From NCBI GenBank assembly GCA_025531455.1, contig JAMYHL010000109.1, positions 1 to 64,000 of the forward strand: a stretch of 64,000 nt of DNA, written 5' to 3'. The position numbers were made by a program, and so were the translations under genes. Source of the DNA: Apiotrichum sp. Y4204. Its lineage: Eukaryota; Basidiomycota; Tremellomycetes; Trichosporonales; Trichosporonaceae. A model generated the notes under the pieces. That model did no database searches and was not told where the DNA came from. It worked only from the letters and a program-made list of their open reading frames with translations. Of this stretch, positions 42,901 through 54,603 are shown piece after piece (positions within the stretch are counted from its first letter, which is position 1; each line of letters begins with the position of its first letter).

Positions 42901-45226
42901 CGACCATGTCGACGGCTGGGTGAAGCCCGGTACTCTCACTGCGCTTATGGGTGTGTCCGGTGCCGGTAAGACTACGCTCCTCGATGTCCTCGCCACACGT
43001 GTCACCATGGGCGTTGTCACTGGTGAAATGCTCGTCGACGGCCGCCCGCGTGATGTCTCGTTCCAGCGCAAGACCGGTTACGTCCAGCAGCAGGATCTCC
43101 ACCTCGAGACTTCGACTGTGCGCGAGGCTCTCCGTTTCTCTGCCGTTCTCCGCCAGCCCAAGAAGGTCCCCCGTGCTGAGAAGTACGCCTATGTCGAGGA
43201 CGTACTCAAGCTCCTCGAGATGGACAGCTATGCCGACGCGGTCGTCGGTGTCCCCGGTGAAGGTCTCAACGTCGAGCAGCGCAAGCGTCTTACCATCGGT
43301 GTCGAGCTTGTCGCCAAGCCCGAGCTCCTGCTTTTCCTCGACGAGCCGACTTCGGGTCTCGACTCGCAGACCTCGTGGAACATTCTCCAGCTCCTCCAGA
43401 AGCTCACTGCCAACGGCCAGGCCATTCTCTGCACCATCCACCAGCCCTCCGCCATGCTCTTCGAACAGTTCGACCGTCTCCTCTTCCTTGCCAAGGGCGG
43501 TAAGACCGTCTACTACGGCGAGGTCGGCAACCAGTCTTCCATTCTCATCGACTACTTTGTTCGCAACGGTGCCCCCGAGTGCCCGCCAGGTGCCAACCCC
43601 GCCGAGTGGATGCTGTCCGCTATCGGTGCCGCTCCGGGATCCCACACCGATGTCGACTGGCACCAGGCCTGGCTCAACTCGCCCGAGCGGGTTGCCGTCC
43701 GTGAAGAGCTCTCCAGACTCAAGCACGAGCGCCGCGCTGTCGTTCCCAAGCAGGACAAGAGCAGCGACAAGGCCGCGTACGCCGAGTTTGCCGCGGGCTA
43801 CGGCACGCAGTTCTTCGAGGTCCTCCGCCGTGTCTTCCAGCAGTACTGGCGCACTCCCTCCTACATCTGGTCAAAGCTCGCACTTGTCACCGCCGTCGGT
43901 CTCTTTGTTGGTTTCTCATTCTACCGCGCAGGCACGTCGCAGCAGGGTCTTCAGAACCAGCTGTTCTCCATCTTCATGATTTTCACCATCTTCGGCCAGC
44001 TTGTCCAGCAGATCATGCCCAACTTTGTCATCCAGCGCGCACTTTACGAGGTCAGGGAACGTCCCTCCAAGACATACTCTTGGAAGGTGTTCATTCTCTC
44101 CAACATTATCGTCGAGATTCCCTGGCAGATGCTGGTCGGCACCATCCTCTACTTCGAGTTCTACTATCCCGTCGGATTCTACAAGAACGCCACCCCGACT
44201 AACTCTGTGGCACTCCGCGGTGCGCTCATGTGGCTGCTCATCCAGATGTTCATGCTCTTCACCTCTACCTTCGCGACCATGATCGTTGCAGGTATCGAAC
44301 TCGCCGAGACGGCCGGCAACATTGCCAACCTCATGTTCTCGCTCTGTCTCGTGTTCTGTGGTGTCCTCGTGCCCCTCGACTCGCTCCCCGGCTTCTGGAA
44401 GTTTATGAACCGCGTCTCGCCATTCACCTACATGGTCGAGGGTATGCTCTCAACCGGTGTCGCCAACACCAACGTTGTCTGCTCGGCCACCGAGTACATC
44501 AGCTTCAACCCCCAGGGCGGCAGCTGTCAACAGTACATGGGCCCGTTCATCGAGGCCGTTGGTGGCTACCTCCGGAACCCGGACGCGACTAGCAGCTGCC
44601 AGTACTGCGCTTTGAGCGATACGAACCGCTTCCTGGCCATGTTCAACATTTACTTCAAGAACGCGTGGCGCGACTTTGGCCTGCTGTGGGTGTACGTCAT
44701 TTTCAACATTTTCGGCGCCATCTTCATTTACTGGCTTGCCCGTGTGCCGAAGAACAAGCGCGCAAAGGACGACGACGAGCAGCCTCTCCAGCGCACCACC
44801 ACCGACGCGAGCGGCATCACGCGCGCCCTCACCTCCGACAAGGTCCCAGCCACCACCGGCGAGCACATCGACGAGAAGGCGGCGTACTCGAAGGACGCGC
44901 CGCTCTCAGCACACAACGGCAACGGTCACGGCCTTGCACACATGCAGAACCCGTCTACTGTTGCCACGGACAGCACGCGCGCACCGAGTCCCGAAGCCTA
45001 CGCGGACGCAAAGGCATACCATGGCGTCGGACAACCTCAGGCCATCCCTCCCATGGAGCAGCCCCAGGCCATTCCCCACGCCGAGCAGCCCCAGCCTATT
45101 ATTCCCCACGCCCAGACCCACACCACCCCCCAGACTAATCTCGACTCTCACTCGCAGGGACATGACGCCACCCAGCACATTGTCCCTCCGACACATATCA
45201 CCTACAAACATGATTCAGCTGTATGA
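39979..45226 (+). CDS. PDR-type (ABCG) full-length drug efflux transporter
   Basis: A plasma-membrane pleiotropic drug resistance pump of 1650 residues. Exons 39979-40432, 40587-40823 and 40965-45226 join in phase. Order is NBD1-TMD1-NBD2-TMD2. NBD1 has the PDR-specific Walker [10 protein letters not shown] (~198, Cys for Lys) and signature VSGGERKR (~314). NBD2 has a canonical Walker [10 protein letters not shown] (~892), the degenerate signature LNVEQRKRL and Walker [15 protein letters not shown] (~1022). This asymmetry is normal for the family. TMD1 covers about 510-800 and TMD2 about 1195-1490. The tail from ~1495 is unusual: a long disordered His/Gln/Pro-rich stretch with repeated AEQPQ/MEQPQ units, absent from most PDR pumps. 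Substrates cannot be read from sequence; azoles and similar compounds are usual. Confidence 0.95.
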
Positions 45227-45846
45227 GCGCCTAGCTCGTCGGCCCGCAGCCCCTTCTCTTTCGAAAGAACGACCACATGTCGTGTAGACTAAAGTAGCGC
45301 TATCGCTAGATAATTGTGCAATGGATACTCTGCCTGATACTCTGCTTCAGATGCGATGAGACTCAATACCGAGGAATGTCGTTGTGCTCCCAAGTTTGGT
45401 ATCCCATCCCGAGAGACGTGCTCGTTTCATATTACTGTAGTCCTACAACACTCACACATGCCAGACAACACCCACAGCCTACACCCAGCGTCCCCATCCC
45501 TGCTCAAGCGCACGGCATATGACTTCGGTATTCGTCGTCCGCCCGACAACGGCCGGACCTACTGTATGCCCGCGATACAGCGGAAATCCCTCCCCCTGCT
45601 CGTCACCCTCACACGCACACCCGAGCACGTGCCCGCGCGGGCTGACGCTCATGAACGTGACGCTGCGCGACGCGATTACCGGCGTGTCATGCTGTCAGAC
45701 AGTCAGTGCCGCCCTGCACCCCTCCCACCTCTACTGTTCCTGCGCCCGGCTGCACGACGCCTGCGCCGGTCGCGACTGGGAGCGCCTGGTCCTCGTTGTG
45801 CGCACCCTTCCCCACCTGTCGTCACTTCCGGATCGGAGATAAGCCC
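45227..45846. other. convergent 3' intergenic region
   Basis: A 620-nt gap between the ABC transporter and the converging small gene. Plus-strand frames through it and the next gene exist but have no domain. No RNA gene seen. Confidence 0.35.
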
Positions 45847-46374
45847 TCAGTCCTCCTCGCTTACCTCTGGGAGCGAGCGTGCGTGCGAACTGTCCGTCGC
45901 TGGCGACGCTGCCTCTGCTGGCCCGTCCAGGTCTGGCTCCTGGATCCGAATAACCCTCTGGCGGACAGTCTGCGCGCCATGTTCGGAGGTCTCGCGGGGA
46001 TCCGCTCGGGGCTCGCATTCAGCCGGCGTAATCGACGTAAGCGGGACGTCATCGAACCGAAAGTCAGCCATGTGCGGCATAGGTTTTGGTGAGTTTGGGA
46101 GTTCGGCCGGGACGACCACAAGAGCAGGAGTGGCTGGCATCGGCTGCGTCGTAGGATGGATGTCGTCGCACGTCGCGCACACGATGCTGCCGCGATGCGC
46201 GTGCGGGAGGTCCTGGAACGGCGGGGTGGCCGTCGGGTCGAATGGGGGCGGCTCGATGAACGCGGACCCGCCGCTGCCCGGGCCCGCGGGCCACGTCTGC
46301 GTCGGCCGCGTGCGCGTGAGCTTCACTGGTGTGGGCGACGGGGGAGGAGAGTGGCGTGAGAGGAGGTTGCCCAT
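45847..46374 (-). CDS. small disordered protein with N-myristoylation motif
   Basis: An uninterrupted 175-residue frame. The start MGNLLSR matches the N-myristoylation signal (Gly at 2, Ser at 6), suggesting membrane attachment. The rest is Pro/Ser/Thr-rich and probably disordered, with no domain. It includes FIEPPPFDPTATPPFQDLP, a lone CATCDDIHP and an acidic end (LPEVSEED). Such myristoylated disordered proteins are common adaptors in fungi, for example around vacuole or endosome ubiquitin ligases, but the family is not identified. The opposite strand is also open, so gene status rests on the start motif and the tidy end. Confidence 0.4.
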   Translation of the reverse strand: MGNLLSRHSPPPSPTPVKLTRTRPTQTWPAGPGSGGSAFIEPPPFDPTATPPFQDLPHAHRGSIVCATCDDIHPTTQPMPATPALVVVPAELPNSPKPMPHMADFRFDDVPLTSITPAECEPRADPRETSEHGAQTVRQRVIRIQEPDLDGPAEAASPATDSSHARSLPEVSEED

Positions 46375-47162
46375 TGCGATGAGAGAAGAAAGGAGGAAAA
46401 AAGGAGACGCTTTTGAGTGTTGTCTGTCGCCGCTGATATGTGATCGCGATTGCGATTTCACAGATGTGCCCGCCCAGGGCCCGACGTCATCGCCTGCCGT
46501 GGAATGCACATGTGAAGAATGGAACGGGCGGCGTACCCGCCGGCGGGAGTCACATCCATGCAAGATACCCGGAATCCCGTGCCGACAGGTTCGGTATTGG
46601 GCGGCCCAGCTCCAGTCGAGAGCGTCGTATCGATGTCATCCTGGGGCGCAGGGCGCATCGGTCAAATGTCAGTGCGAGTGAGTTGAGTTTGGAACCATCT
46701 CCCATCAGTCCGTCAGTGATGTCCTCATGCTAGACAGGTTTCCGGCTGTGACTGTCGCAGTGTCCACACTCTTGCACGATGCAAGTAGTGGGTGATCTGT
46801 TCGCTGAGAACGAAGTGGTTGAAGATTGAAGAGAGAGCATGTCGAGCACTCCCTCACCCACTTGAAGCATTTGTTGAACACGAGAAGTCCACCCACCACA
46901 GTGAGCAGTGAGAGCGGGGGCAATTGTATCATGTCCTCCTGCCTACAGTCCGTATCTGTCCTTCTCAAAACTATGACGTGTCATATTATTGAGCACCACC
47001 CCGAGTCTGGCCCTGAGAGAGCACGACGCGCCGGCTTTTTGTGTCAACAAAACAACAAGAAAACACAAACAAACGAACGCATGGGTGCTCGCTCTCTCTC
47101 TCTCGTCCATCAATCAACTCTTATTCACCCAACAACGACAACGACAACGATATCCAGCCACG
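46375..47162. other. divergent promoter region for SMC2
   Basis: About 790 nt between the small gene and SMC2. It ends in a long A/C-rich leader (ACAAAACAACAAGAAAACAC, then ACAACGACAACGA) just before the SMC2 ATG, typical of fungal 5' leaders. A CTCTCTCTCTC run is at about 47093-47103. Confidence 0.45.
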
Positions 47163-50100
47163 ATGAGGATCGAAGAACTCATCCTGGACGGTAGGCAGCT
47201 TACACATAACATGGTGCTGACAGCAGGGTTCAAGTCGTATCCCGTCCGAACGACCATTTCCGGTATGTCCACATGATTGCCTGCGCGATGTCCCGAGTCT
47301 TTCCATTGCGCCGGATGCTGACGACAGGCTTCGATGAGTCGTTCAATGCTATCACAGGCTTGAACGGTAGTGGAAAGTCGAACATTCTCGACGCCATCTG
47401 CTTCGTTCTCGGCATCACCAACATGCAGTCCGTGAGTCAGGGTAGCAATGTTTCTTTTACCCAGTGAGCTCACAAGCAGGTCCGCGCGAACAACCTTATG
47501 GATCTCATCTACAAGCGGTGCGTTGTTCTCCTCTCGGTCAGCCGCATCATTCTAACCTCCACAGTGGCCAGGCAGGCGTGACCAAAGCGTCTGTCACGAT
47601 CGTATTCAACAACCAGGACCGCTCAAAGTCTCCCGTCGGCTTTGAGAACACACCGCAAATTACAGTCACCCGCCAAATCGCCGTCGGCAACGTGTCCAAG
47701 TACCTCCTGAACGGCCACAAGTCTACGCTGCAGACGATCCAGAATCTGTTCCAGAGCGTGCAGCTCAACATCAACAACCCCAACTTTCTCATCATGCAGG
47801 GCAAGATCACCAAGGTGCTCAACATGAAGCCGGCCGAGATCCTTGGCATGGTGGAGGAGGCGGCGGGCACGCGCATGTTTGAGGAGCGCAAGGAAAAGGC
47901 GGTCAAAACTATGGCCAAGAAGGACAAGAAGGTGGAGGAAATCGAGAGTGTGAGTAGCTGGGGATTACGCGATAAGAGCCACTTCTGACCTCAGCTTTTA
48001 CGCGAGGAGATCGACCCCAAGCTGGAGAAGCTCCGTGCCGAAAAGCGCTCTTACCTCGAGTACCAGAAGGCGACGTCGGAGCTCGAGCGCCTTACCCGCC
48101 TTGTTAAGGCGTACGAGTGGAAGCTCGTGTGCGAGAAGCTCGAGAAGGCCGGCGGTACGCTGCAGCAGAAGCGGAGGGAGATCGACTCCGCCAAGGAGGA
48201 CATCGCGCGTGGTGGCAAGGAGTGCGAGGGCATGGAAAAGGAGCTCGCCGAGATTGAGGCCCGTCGCGCGAAGGAGTTGGCTAAAGGCGGCAAAGTTCAG
48301 CATCTCACTGAGGCGGTCAACGAACTTGAGCGTGAGCTTGTCAAGGTCAAGACCCAGCTCGAGATCAAGGAGAGCACCGTCGCCGATGACGCCAAGCGTG
48401 TCGAGGCTGCGAAGAAGGGCGTCAAAGATGTGAGTGAGGATGAAGAAACTTTGCTAACGACAGGCGGAGGAGGCACTGAAGAACAAGCGCGAGGGATCGG
48501 TGGCTGAGGCTGAGGCATTCGCCGAGCTCAAAGCTGCTTATGATGCCGGCGCGGCCGAGCTGGCACGCACGGAAGAGCTGCTCCAGACTCTGCTCACTGG
48601 TGTATCGTCGAACAACGATGACGAGGGCGCCGCTGGTGGTTACATGGGTGCTCTTGCCGAGGCAAAGGCGCGTCAGGCAGCGGCTGGAACTGAGGCTGAA
48701 CAGGCCAAGGTTAAGATGGGCCATGCTGAGCGCGAGCTCAAGGATAAGGAGCCTCGTGCCAAAAAGGCGGAGAAGGAAGGCGAGGGGCTTCTCAAAGAGC
48801 TCGCTGCCAAGCGTGCTGAGGTCGACGCTCTCCGAGGTCGCGTCGAGGCTGCTGGCTGGGATGAGGACAAGGAGCGCAACCTTCTCGAGCGCCAGGCTGA
48901 GCACAGCCAGAAGATCGCCCAGCTATCCGAGAAGCGTGACACACTCAAGTCGCGACTGGCGGCTATCGACTTTACCTACTCCGACCCGACTCCCAACTTT
49001 GACCGCAACAAGGTCAAGGGTCTCGTGGCGACGCTGGTCGATCTCGACAAGGAAAACTACAACAAATCGACCGCTCTCGAGATTTGCGCCGGTGGCAAAC
49101 TCTACAATGTTGTGGTCGAGGACGAGAAGGTCGGCTCCGCGCTCCTTGACAAGGGCAAGCTCCGGAAGCGCGTGACACTCATCCCCTTGAACAAGATCAA
49201 TGCGTTCCGCATGAGCGCCGAAAAGATTGCCGCGGCGCAGAAGGTTGCGCCAGGCAAGGTGAATCTTGCGCTCGACCTTGTGGGCTACGACGAGGAAGTG
49301 TCCGCCGCAATGGCGTACGTTTTCGGCGACGTCTTCATCTGCAAGGACAAGGAAGCCGCGCAAGCCGTCACGTTCAACCGCGCCATTGGAGTGCGCTCCG
49401 TGACCCTCGACGGCGACGTATACGACCCCTCTGGCACGCTCTCGGGCGGTGCGGCACCAAGCTCGTCTGGCCTCCTTGTCAAGGTTCAGGAGCTGCGGGC
49501 GGTCGAGCGCCAGATGGCCGAGCACAAGCATCAGCTCGACGAGGTTTCCCAGGAGCTCAACAGTGCGAAGAAGGTCATTGACAAGTGGCGCAAGGAGCGC
49601 CGCGAGATGGATCTCAAGTCGCACGAGGTCAAGCTCCTCGAGGAGCAGGTCAGCAGCAGTAATGCGACAAAGGTGAGATGAGACGAGTCGAGGATCTCGC
49701 TGACAACAGATCATTGGCGAAGTCGAAGCAGCGCGCAAGACGCTCACCGAGCTCAAGAAGGTGATTGACGGCGCCAAGGAGAAGCAGAAGGCCGCGGCCG
49801 CCGACGTCAAGCGCCTCGAGAGGGAGATGGACGACTTCAAGAACAACAAGGACTCCAAGCTCAAGGAGATCAAGGCCGACATTGCCGCCAAGAAGAAGGA
49901 GCTTGGGAAGAAGACCGCGCAGGTCAAGACACGGCAGAAGGAGGTTCAGACCGCTGAGCTCGAAATCCAGCAGCTCGAGGCGGACATCGAAGCCGCCAAG
50001 GCCGATGTTGAGGAGGCCATTGCTGCGCACAGCAAGTCGGAGGCTGAGCGCGGCGCGCTTGCGGCCAAGCTCAAGGATCACCAGGATAGCCATGGCCGGG

Positions 50101-51116
50101 CGGAAGCCAAGCTCAAGGCAGAGCGTGCGGTCCTTGTGCGCTTTGACAACGAGCTCGCCGACCTAGAGCACGACCTGAAGGCCAAGCGCCAGGAGATCGT
50201 CGACGCCGAGCTCGCGGTAAAGAAGCTCGACCACGACCTTGGCCTCATTGCCAAGGAGCGCTCGTCGTCTGAGACAATGAAGGAGAATCTCGAGAAGCAG
50301 TTCACCTGGATTCTCGAGGAGCACCAGTTTTTCGGCAAGCCCGGGACTCCCTACGACTTTGCCGGCGTCAACCTTTCGCAGGCGCGTGAGCAATGCCGCG
50401 AGCTCGAGGCGCAGCACAAGGGCATGTCACGCAAGATCAACACCAAGGTCATGTCACTGATCGACAATGTGGAGAAGAAGGAGCAGGCGCTGCACAAAAT
50501 GATGGCCACTGTGCTCAAGGATAAGTCGAAGATTGAGTCCACCATCGTCGAGCTCGACCGGTACAAGCGGGACGCGCTGCAGAAGACGTGGGACAAGGTC
50601 AACGGCGACTTTGGCCTCATCTTTGCGGAACTGCTTCCCGGTAACTTTGCCAAGCTTCAACCGCCGGAGGGCCAGGATCTTACCGAGGGTCTCGAGGTCA
50701 AGGTCCGCCTCGGCAGCGTGTGGAAGGCGTCGCTCACGGAGCTGTCCGGTGGCCAGCGGTCACTCATTGCGTTGTCGCTCATCATGTCCCTGCTCCAGTT
50801 CAAGCCTGCTCCGATGTACATTCTCGACGAAATCGACGCCGCGCTCGACCTGCAGCACACACAGCACATTGGCCAGCTCTTCCGCACACGCTTCAAGGGC
50901 TCTCAGTTCATCGTCGTGTCCCTCAAGGAGGGCCTGTTCACGAATGCCAACGTGCTCTTCCGCGCACGCTTCCGCGACGGCACGTCGATCGTCGAGCGCA
51001 CAGCGACACGAGGCGCAATACACGACAAGGAGAACGACAGCGGCGTCGCCGAGCCGGGGAAGAAGCGCGCACCGGCCGCCGCATCATCCCGCGCTCCCCT
51101 CACCGCCCGGTCATAG
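47163..51116 (+). CDS. SMC2: condensin ATPase SMC2
   Basis: A core subunit of condensin, which loops and compacts mitotic chromosomes. Eight exons (47163-47190, 47227-47262, 47328-47431, 47480-47517, 47565-47949, 47995-48429, 48464-49672, 49710-51116) give 1213 residues. The start [14 protein letters not shown] is the SMC2 N-terminus. Walker [10 protein letters not shown] is near residue 33, followed by the SMC2-type [16 protein letters not shown]. Long coiled coils flank the hinge (about 525-670). The signature LSGGQRS is near 1089 and Walker [13 protein letters not shown] near 1113. The C-terminus is Ala/Lys-rich. The first five exons are short (28-385 nt) and hold the ATP-binding head, while the coiled coil lies in two large exons. 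Intron 1 ends CTGACAGCAG; conservation of LDGFKS shows the second AG is used. Confidence 0.97.
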
Positions 51117-53772
51117 TCCTTGCTTTGTTAGACGTGTTGTATAGTATGCCATCTGTTTGGATCTTGCCGAGGGTGCAGTGTCGTTGGGGTGACACCTACT
51201 GCGTTCCATGCTGACAACGACTTCAGTAGACCACGATCACCACCCGCCCAAGATGCTAACGCTCCTTGGAATTTTTGAACCCCCAGTGCTGAAAACAGCA
51301 GTGAGACGTCGGGCATCTCGCACTTTACTCAAGTTCTGATCAACAGCGAACCATCCACCATACTGACAACAATTAAATAAATCAGTCACGTTCCCGCGAG
51401 CTGAGGCGTTGATACACCCCTCTTCCATTCCGACTTCAGCGGCACCGCCACCCGTGCTGCAGAGTCCAAGACGTGGGAGCAGCTGTCAGCACAGCTAACA
51501 CAGGACGGGCAAACAAAAGAAATGATCATGAAAATAACGGAAAAATTAAATACAATAAATAATCATTTCTCTGCACTGGAACAAAATTGATATGGGCGAG
51601 CCCAGCCCACTGCATCTCCAGACATCTCCAGACATCTCCAGCACGCCTGCACCGCACAAATACAATACTCTCAGCCCACCATTCCAGCACACCAGCATTC
51701 TGGCTGTGGCCTGGTATCTCGGACACCAGCCCATTTCTTTACTGTTCCCGCTACACCCGCTGCGCGCGGCGAGTCCCCCCGTCTGCGGCGTCTGCGGCGC
51801 GGGCGGGGTACGCAGTGCGCGGGCGAGACGCAATTAGAACAGTACAGACTGGGGAATGCTGGGTGCATGTTTGGGCATTTGTGGAATATCAGCCGGGCGG
51901 CACTGCCTTGTTCTCCGTCCCGTGCGCTGGTCATGTTGGTGTGGTACTGGTGCTGTGCCACTGCGTCCAGCTGGACATGATCCGTACAGCTTGCGGGTAA
52001 TTTGAAGTCTACTTGGGGCCACTCATTGCAGGAAAATGAATCACGACCTCGCGGTGCAAGTGTCGACACCACCCCGCAGAGCGATGGTAGGAATCAGACA
52101 AAGTGAGCTCCGGACGCCGACGTTGTCTGCAGTACGCGGCGCGACCGGCATGTCAGCACTACCGCACGGAGTGCGGCTCGAAATACTCGAGCGAGTACTG
52201 AGCTACTGAGCCATTGAGCGCCTGAGCGCCAGTTAATATGGTGGTGTCCATGATCCATGCTCGGTCATCTTCACGGATGGCATGGATCGACTGATCGGCA
52301 CGTGTAAGAGACAGCATTGATCATTGATTCATGACAAATGATCCGCGAGCCTGGCCAGCATCGTCCCCCGACGATCACGACAATCATCCACCCCACTGGC
52401 TTTCTGGTCTGTGGATCGGCGATCCGCGCTTCCCAATGTGGCCAAGGCCAAGGCAGCAATCCACGATCCACGTTCCACGATCACAGCATTCCACATTCCT
52501 CTGCGGCACAGGTAGCAAACAACTCTCCGCGCAGCCCGCAGCCGTGACCTCCCGGGCGCATCTGAGGCGTAAATCCGCTAATCAACGCGGGAAGCACGCC
52601 CAATGCTGGCAGGCGCACAGACGCCGGCCAGACCATCAGTGCGACTCAGCGCGATCAGTGTACCTCAAGCTTGAGCAGTTAACGCACACTGAAGTCGGGG
52701 GACTATTGGTTGGTGTTGTGCTGTGAATGCAGGATACCTCAATGCCGCGCTCGAGCACATGAGCACAGCTAGCACAGGCTTTCCCGGGCACGCCTCACGT
52801 CAGCATTCCGCGTCCCGCTCCCGAGACTTGTGCGTGCCGCGGACGAGACGATGGGGCCGGTGAGGAGGATGAGCCCGGGCGTGAGTAGTGAGTATGCCGC
52901 GCTGTGGAGCATGTTGATCTGTTGATGTGTTCATCGCCGAGTGTGTGTGATTGCTTGCAGCTTGAAAGCTTGAAAGCGTATCAGCGCATCACGTTGTAAG
53001 CGTACAAGTCATGTCCAGCATGTCCCAGGCTGTCATGGAATGCTGTGCAATGCATGCATTGTCCCGTGTGTGCGTGTGCGTCGATCAACGCGATCGAGTG
53101 ATCTGCGCATGCTGGCGATCAGAGATCAGCGGTCAGTTACCACTCCGATCGACTGAACTACAGTTCCCATGCTATCCACATACCCTAGACACCACATTGT
53201 CTATGTACAGCGCAGTTGGAGCAATGGTGGTCGTTGTCAAGTCAGTAAGATCAGTATGATCAGTAACTGATACGGCATACCCGCGCATATGCATTCACGG
53301 GGAGTCATTAGGCATCCGATATTGGTCAAGGAGTTCAAGGAAGCATCACCCAGACCACTGGGATGTAAACGATTACAGCCCGTTTTACAGCATAACACAC
53401 TTAAACACTCCGTGCACTCCATATGCACAAGCAAATGCTGCGCTACTCGGCCGCTCTCCACGGCCACTCGGCACTCCCCCCGGCACACCCGCGTAGTCCA
53501 CTCGCCCCCGTGTACCCGTACTCGCCCCCGCACCCCCGTTCCTGCGCCTTGGCCGTCTTGGCCACTTGGCCGCTTGGCGTCCCTGGCGCGACGTGTTAGC
53601 GCGACGCGTAGAGGAAGAGTGGGAGTGGAGTGATAACGACGCGCGTTGAAAGTTACCAATTGGCCAACCCGTGTGTGGGATGGTATGTAAGGAGCACAGG
53701 ATAATGTAGGGGCAACCAATCCAATTTCAGGAAAAAAGGAGCATTGACAGAAAAAACAGGGCGTGCGGTATC

Positions 53773-53794
53773 CTCGAGATCTTGAGATCTCGAG
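53773..53794. repeat. perfect palindrome, 10-bp arms and 2-nt spacer
   Basis: CTCGAGATCT and AGATCTCGAG face each other around TG. The arms contain XhoI and BglII type sites. It could extrude as a hairpin or bind a dimeric factor; no gene lies close. Confidence 0.8.
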
Positions 53795-54437
53795 ATAAAA
53801 CAGGTCGACAGGTCTCTGGTTTCTGAAAAAGCGCGTGGATTGATTTCTGATCCTGTGCAGGTCTTTTGATGCGATTCTATTCTGCGCGCCTGGTCCTGGA
53901 TATCTGGATCACTGCTCCTGCCATTCCTGAGGGACCGACGTCGCCATCACATGGTGCTGCACTGCCTTTCCACGGATAGGACAGTAGCAGCTTCGTCCAT
54001 GGTCCCTTGAGACTCGATGGATCTCGGACTGATCGCACTCCACGGCTGATACCAGTTCCAAACCATTCGTCCATCCGCACGGAGCTCGATCGTCCACCTT
54101 GCCACCGCCATATCCCAGCTCATCCAGTATACAAGCACTGGCCTGCATCTGGACTCGATATTGTCGATTGTTTCCATGTTTCGCATGTCCCGGGAACGCC
54201 ACGCGACGTCAGAGAGCACTCGCGCACTCACTGGCCGCACTCACTGATCACTCAAATGTATCAAAGTCTTCAAAAGTCTCCAAACACCAGCGGCCAAGAT
54301 CCAACAGAGTCGCCCTGAGGAGTACCCTGAATATCTACCCTGGATTTAAGTTTTGGGCTGCAAACACAAAATGGAATGGGGAGAAAAGGGATGCGCAGAG
54401 AAGGCGGAGAAGAGATTGGCGTCAGAGAAGAATCAGA

Positions 54438-54536
54438 GGGGGGGGGGGGGGGGGGGGGAAGGGGGGGGGGGGGGGGGCCGGGGCAATTAATAAAAAATGA
54501 CCGGAAANNNNNNNNNNNNNNNNNNNNNNNNNNNNG

Positions 54537-54601
<65 letters not shown>
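54438..54601. other. scaffold gap flanked by poly-G and poly-C
   Basis: Runs of 21 and 17 G (54438-54458 and 54461-54477) precede 28 N (54508-54535), then 65 C (54537-54601). Poly-G left of a gap and poly-C right of it is what two contig ends look like when reads from both sides end in artefactual G. The homopolymers should not be taken as real sequence. Confidence 0.8.

Positions 54602-54603
<2 letters not shown>

Noticed and set aside
40949..43726. Long minus-strand frames opposite the ABC transporter
   Set aside because: Same cause: GC-rich third codon positions create antisense frames. The plus strand encodes a clear PDR transporter.
45356..46681. 441-codon plus-strand frame
   Set aside because: No domain. 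It overlaps the better minus-strand candidate and 3' flanking DNA; composition looks GC-driven.
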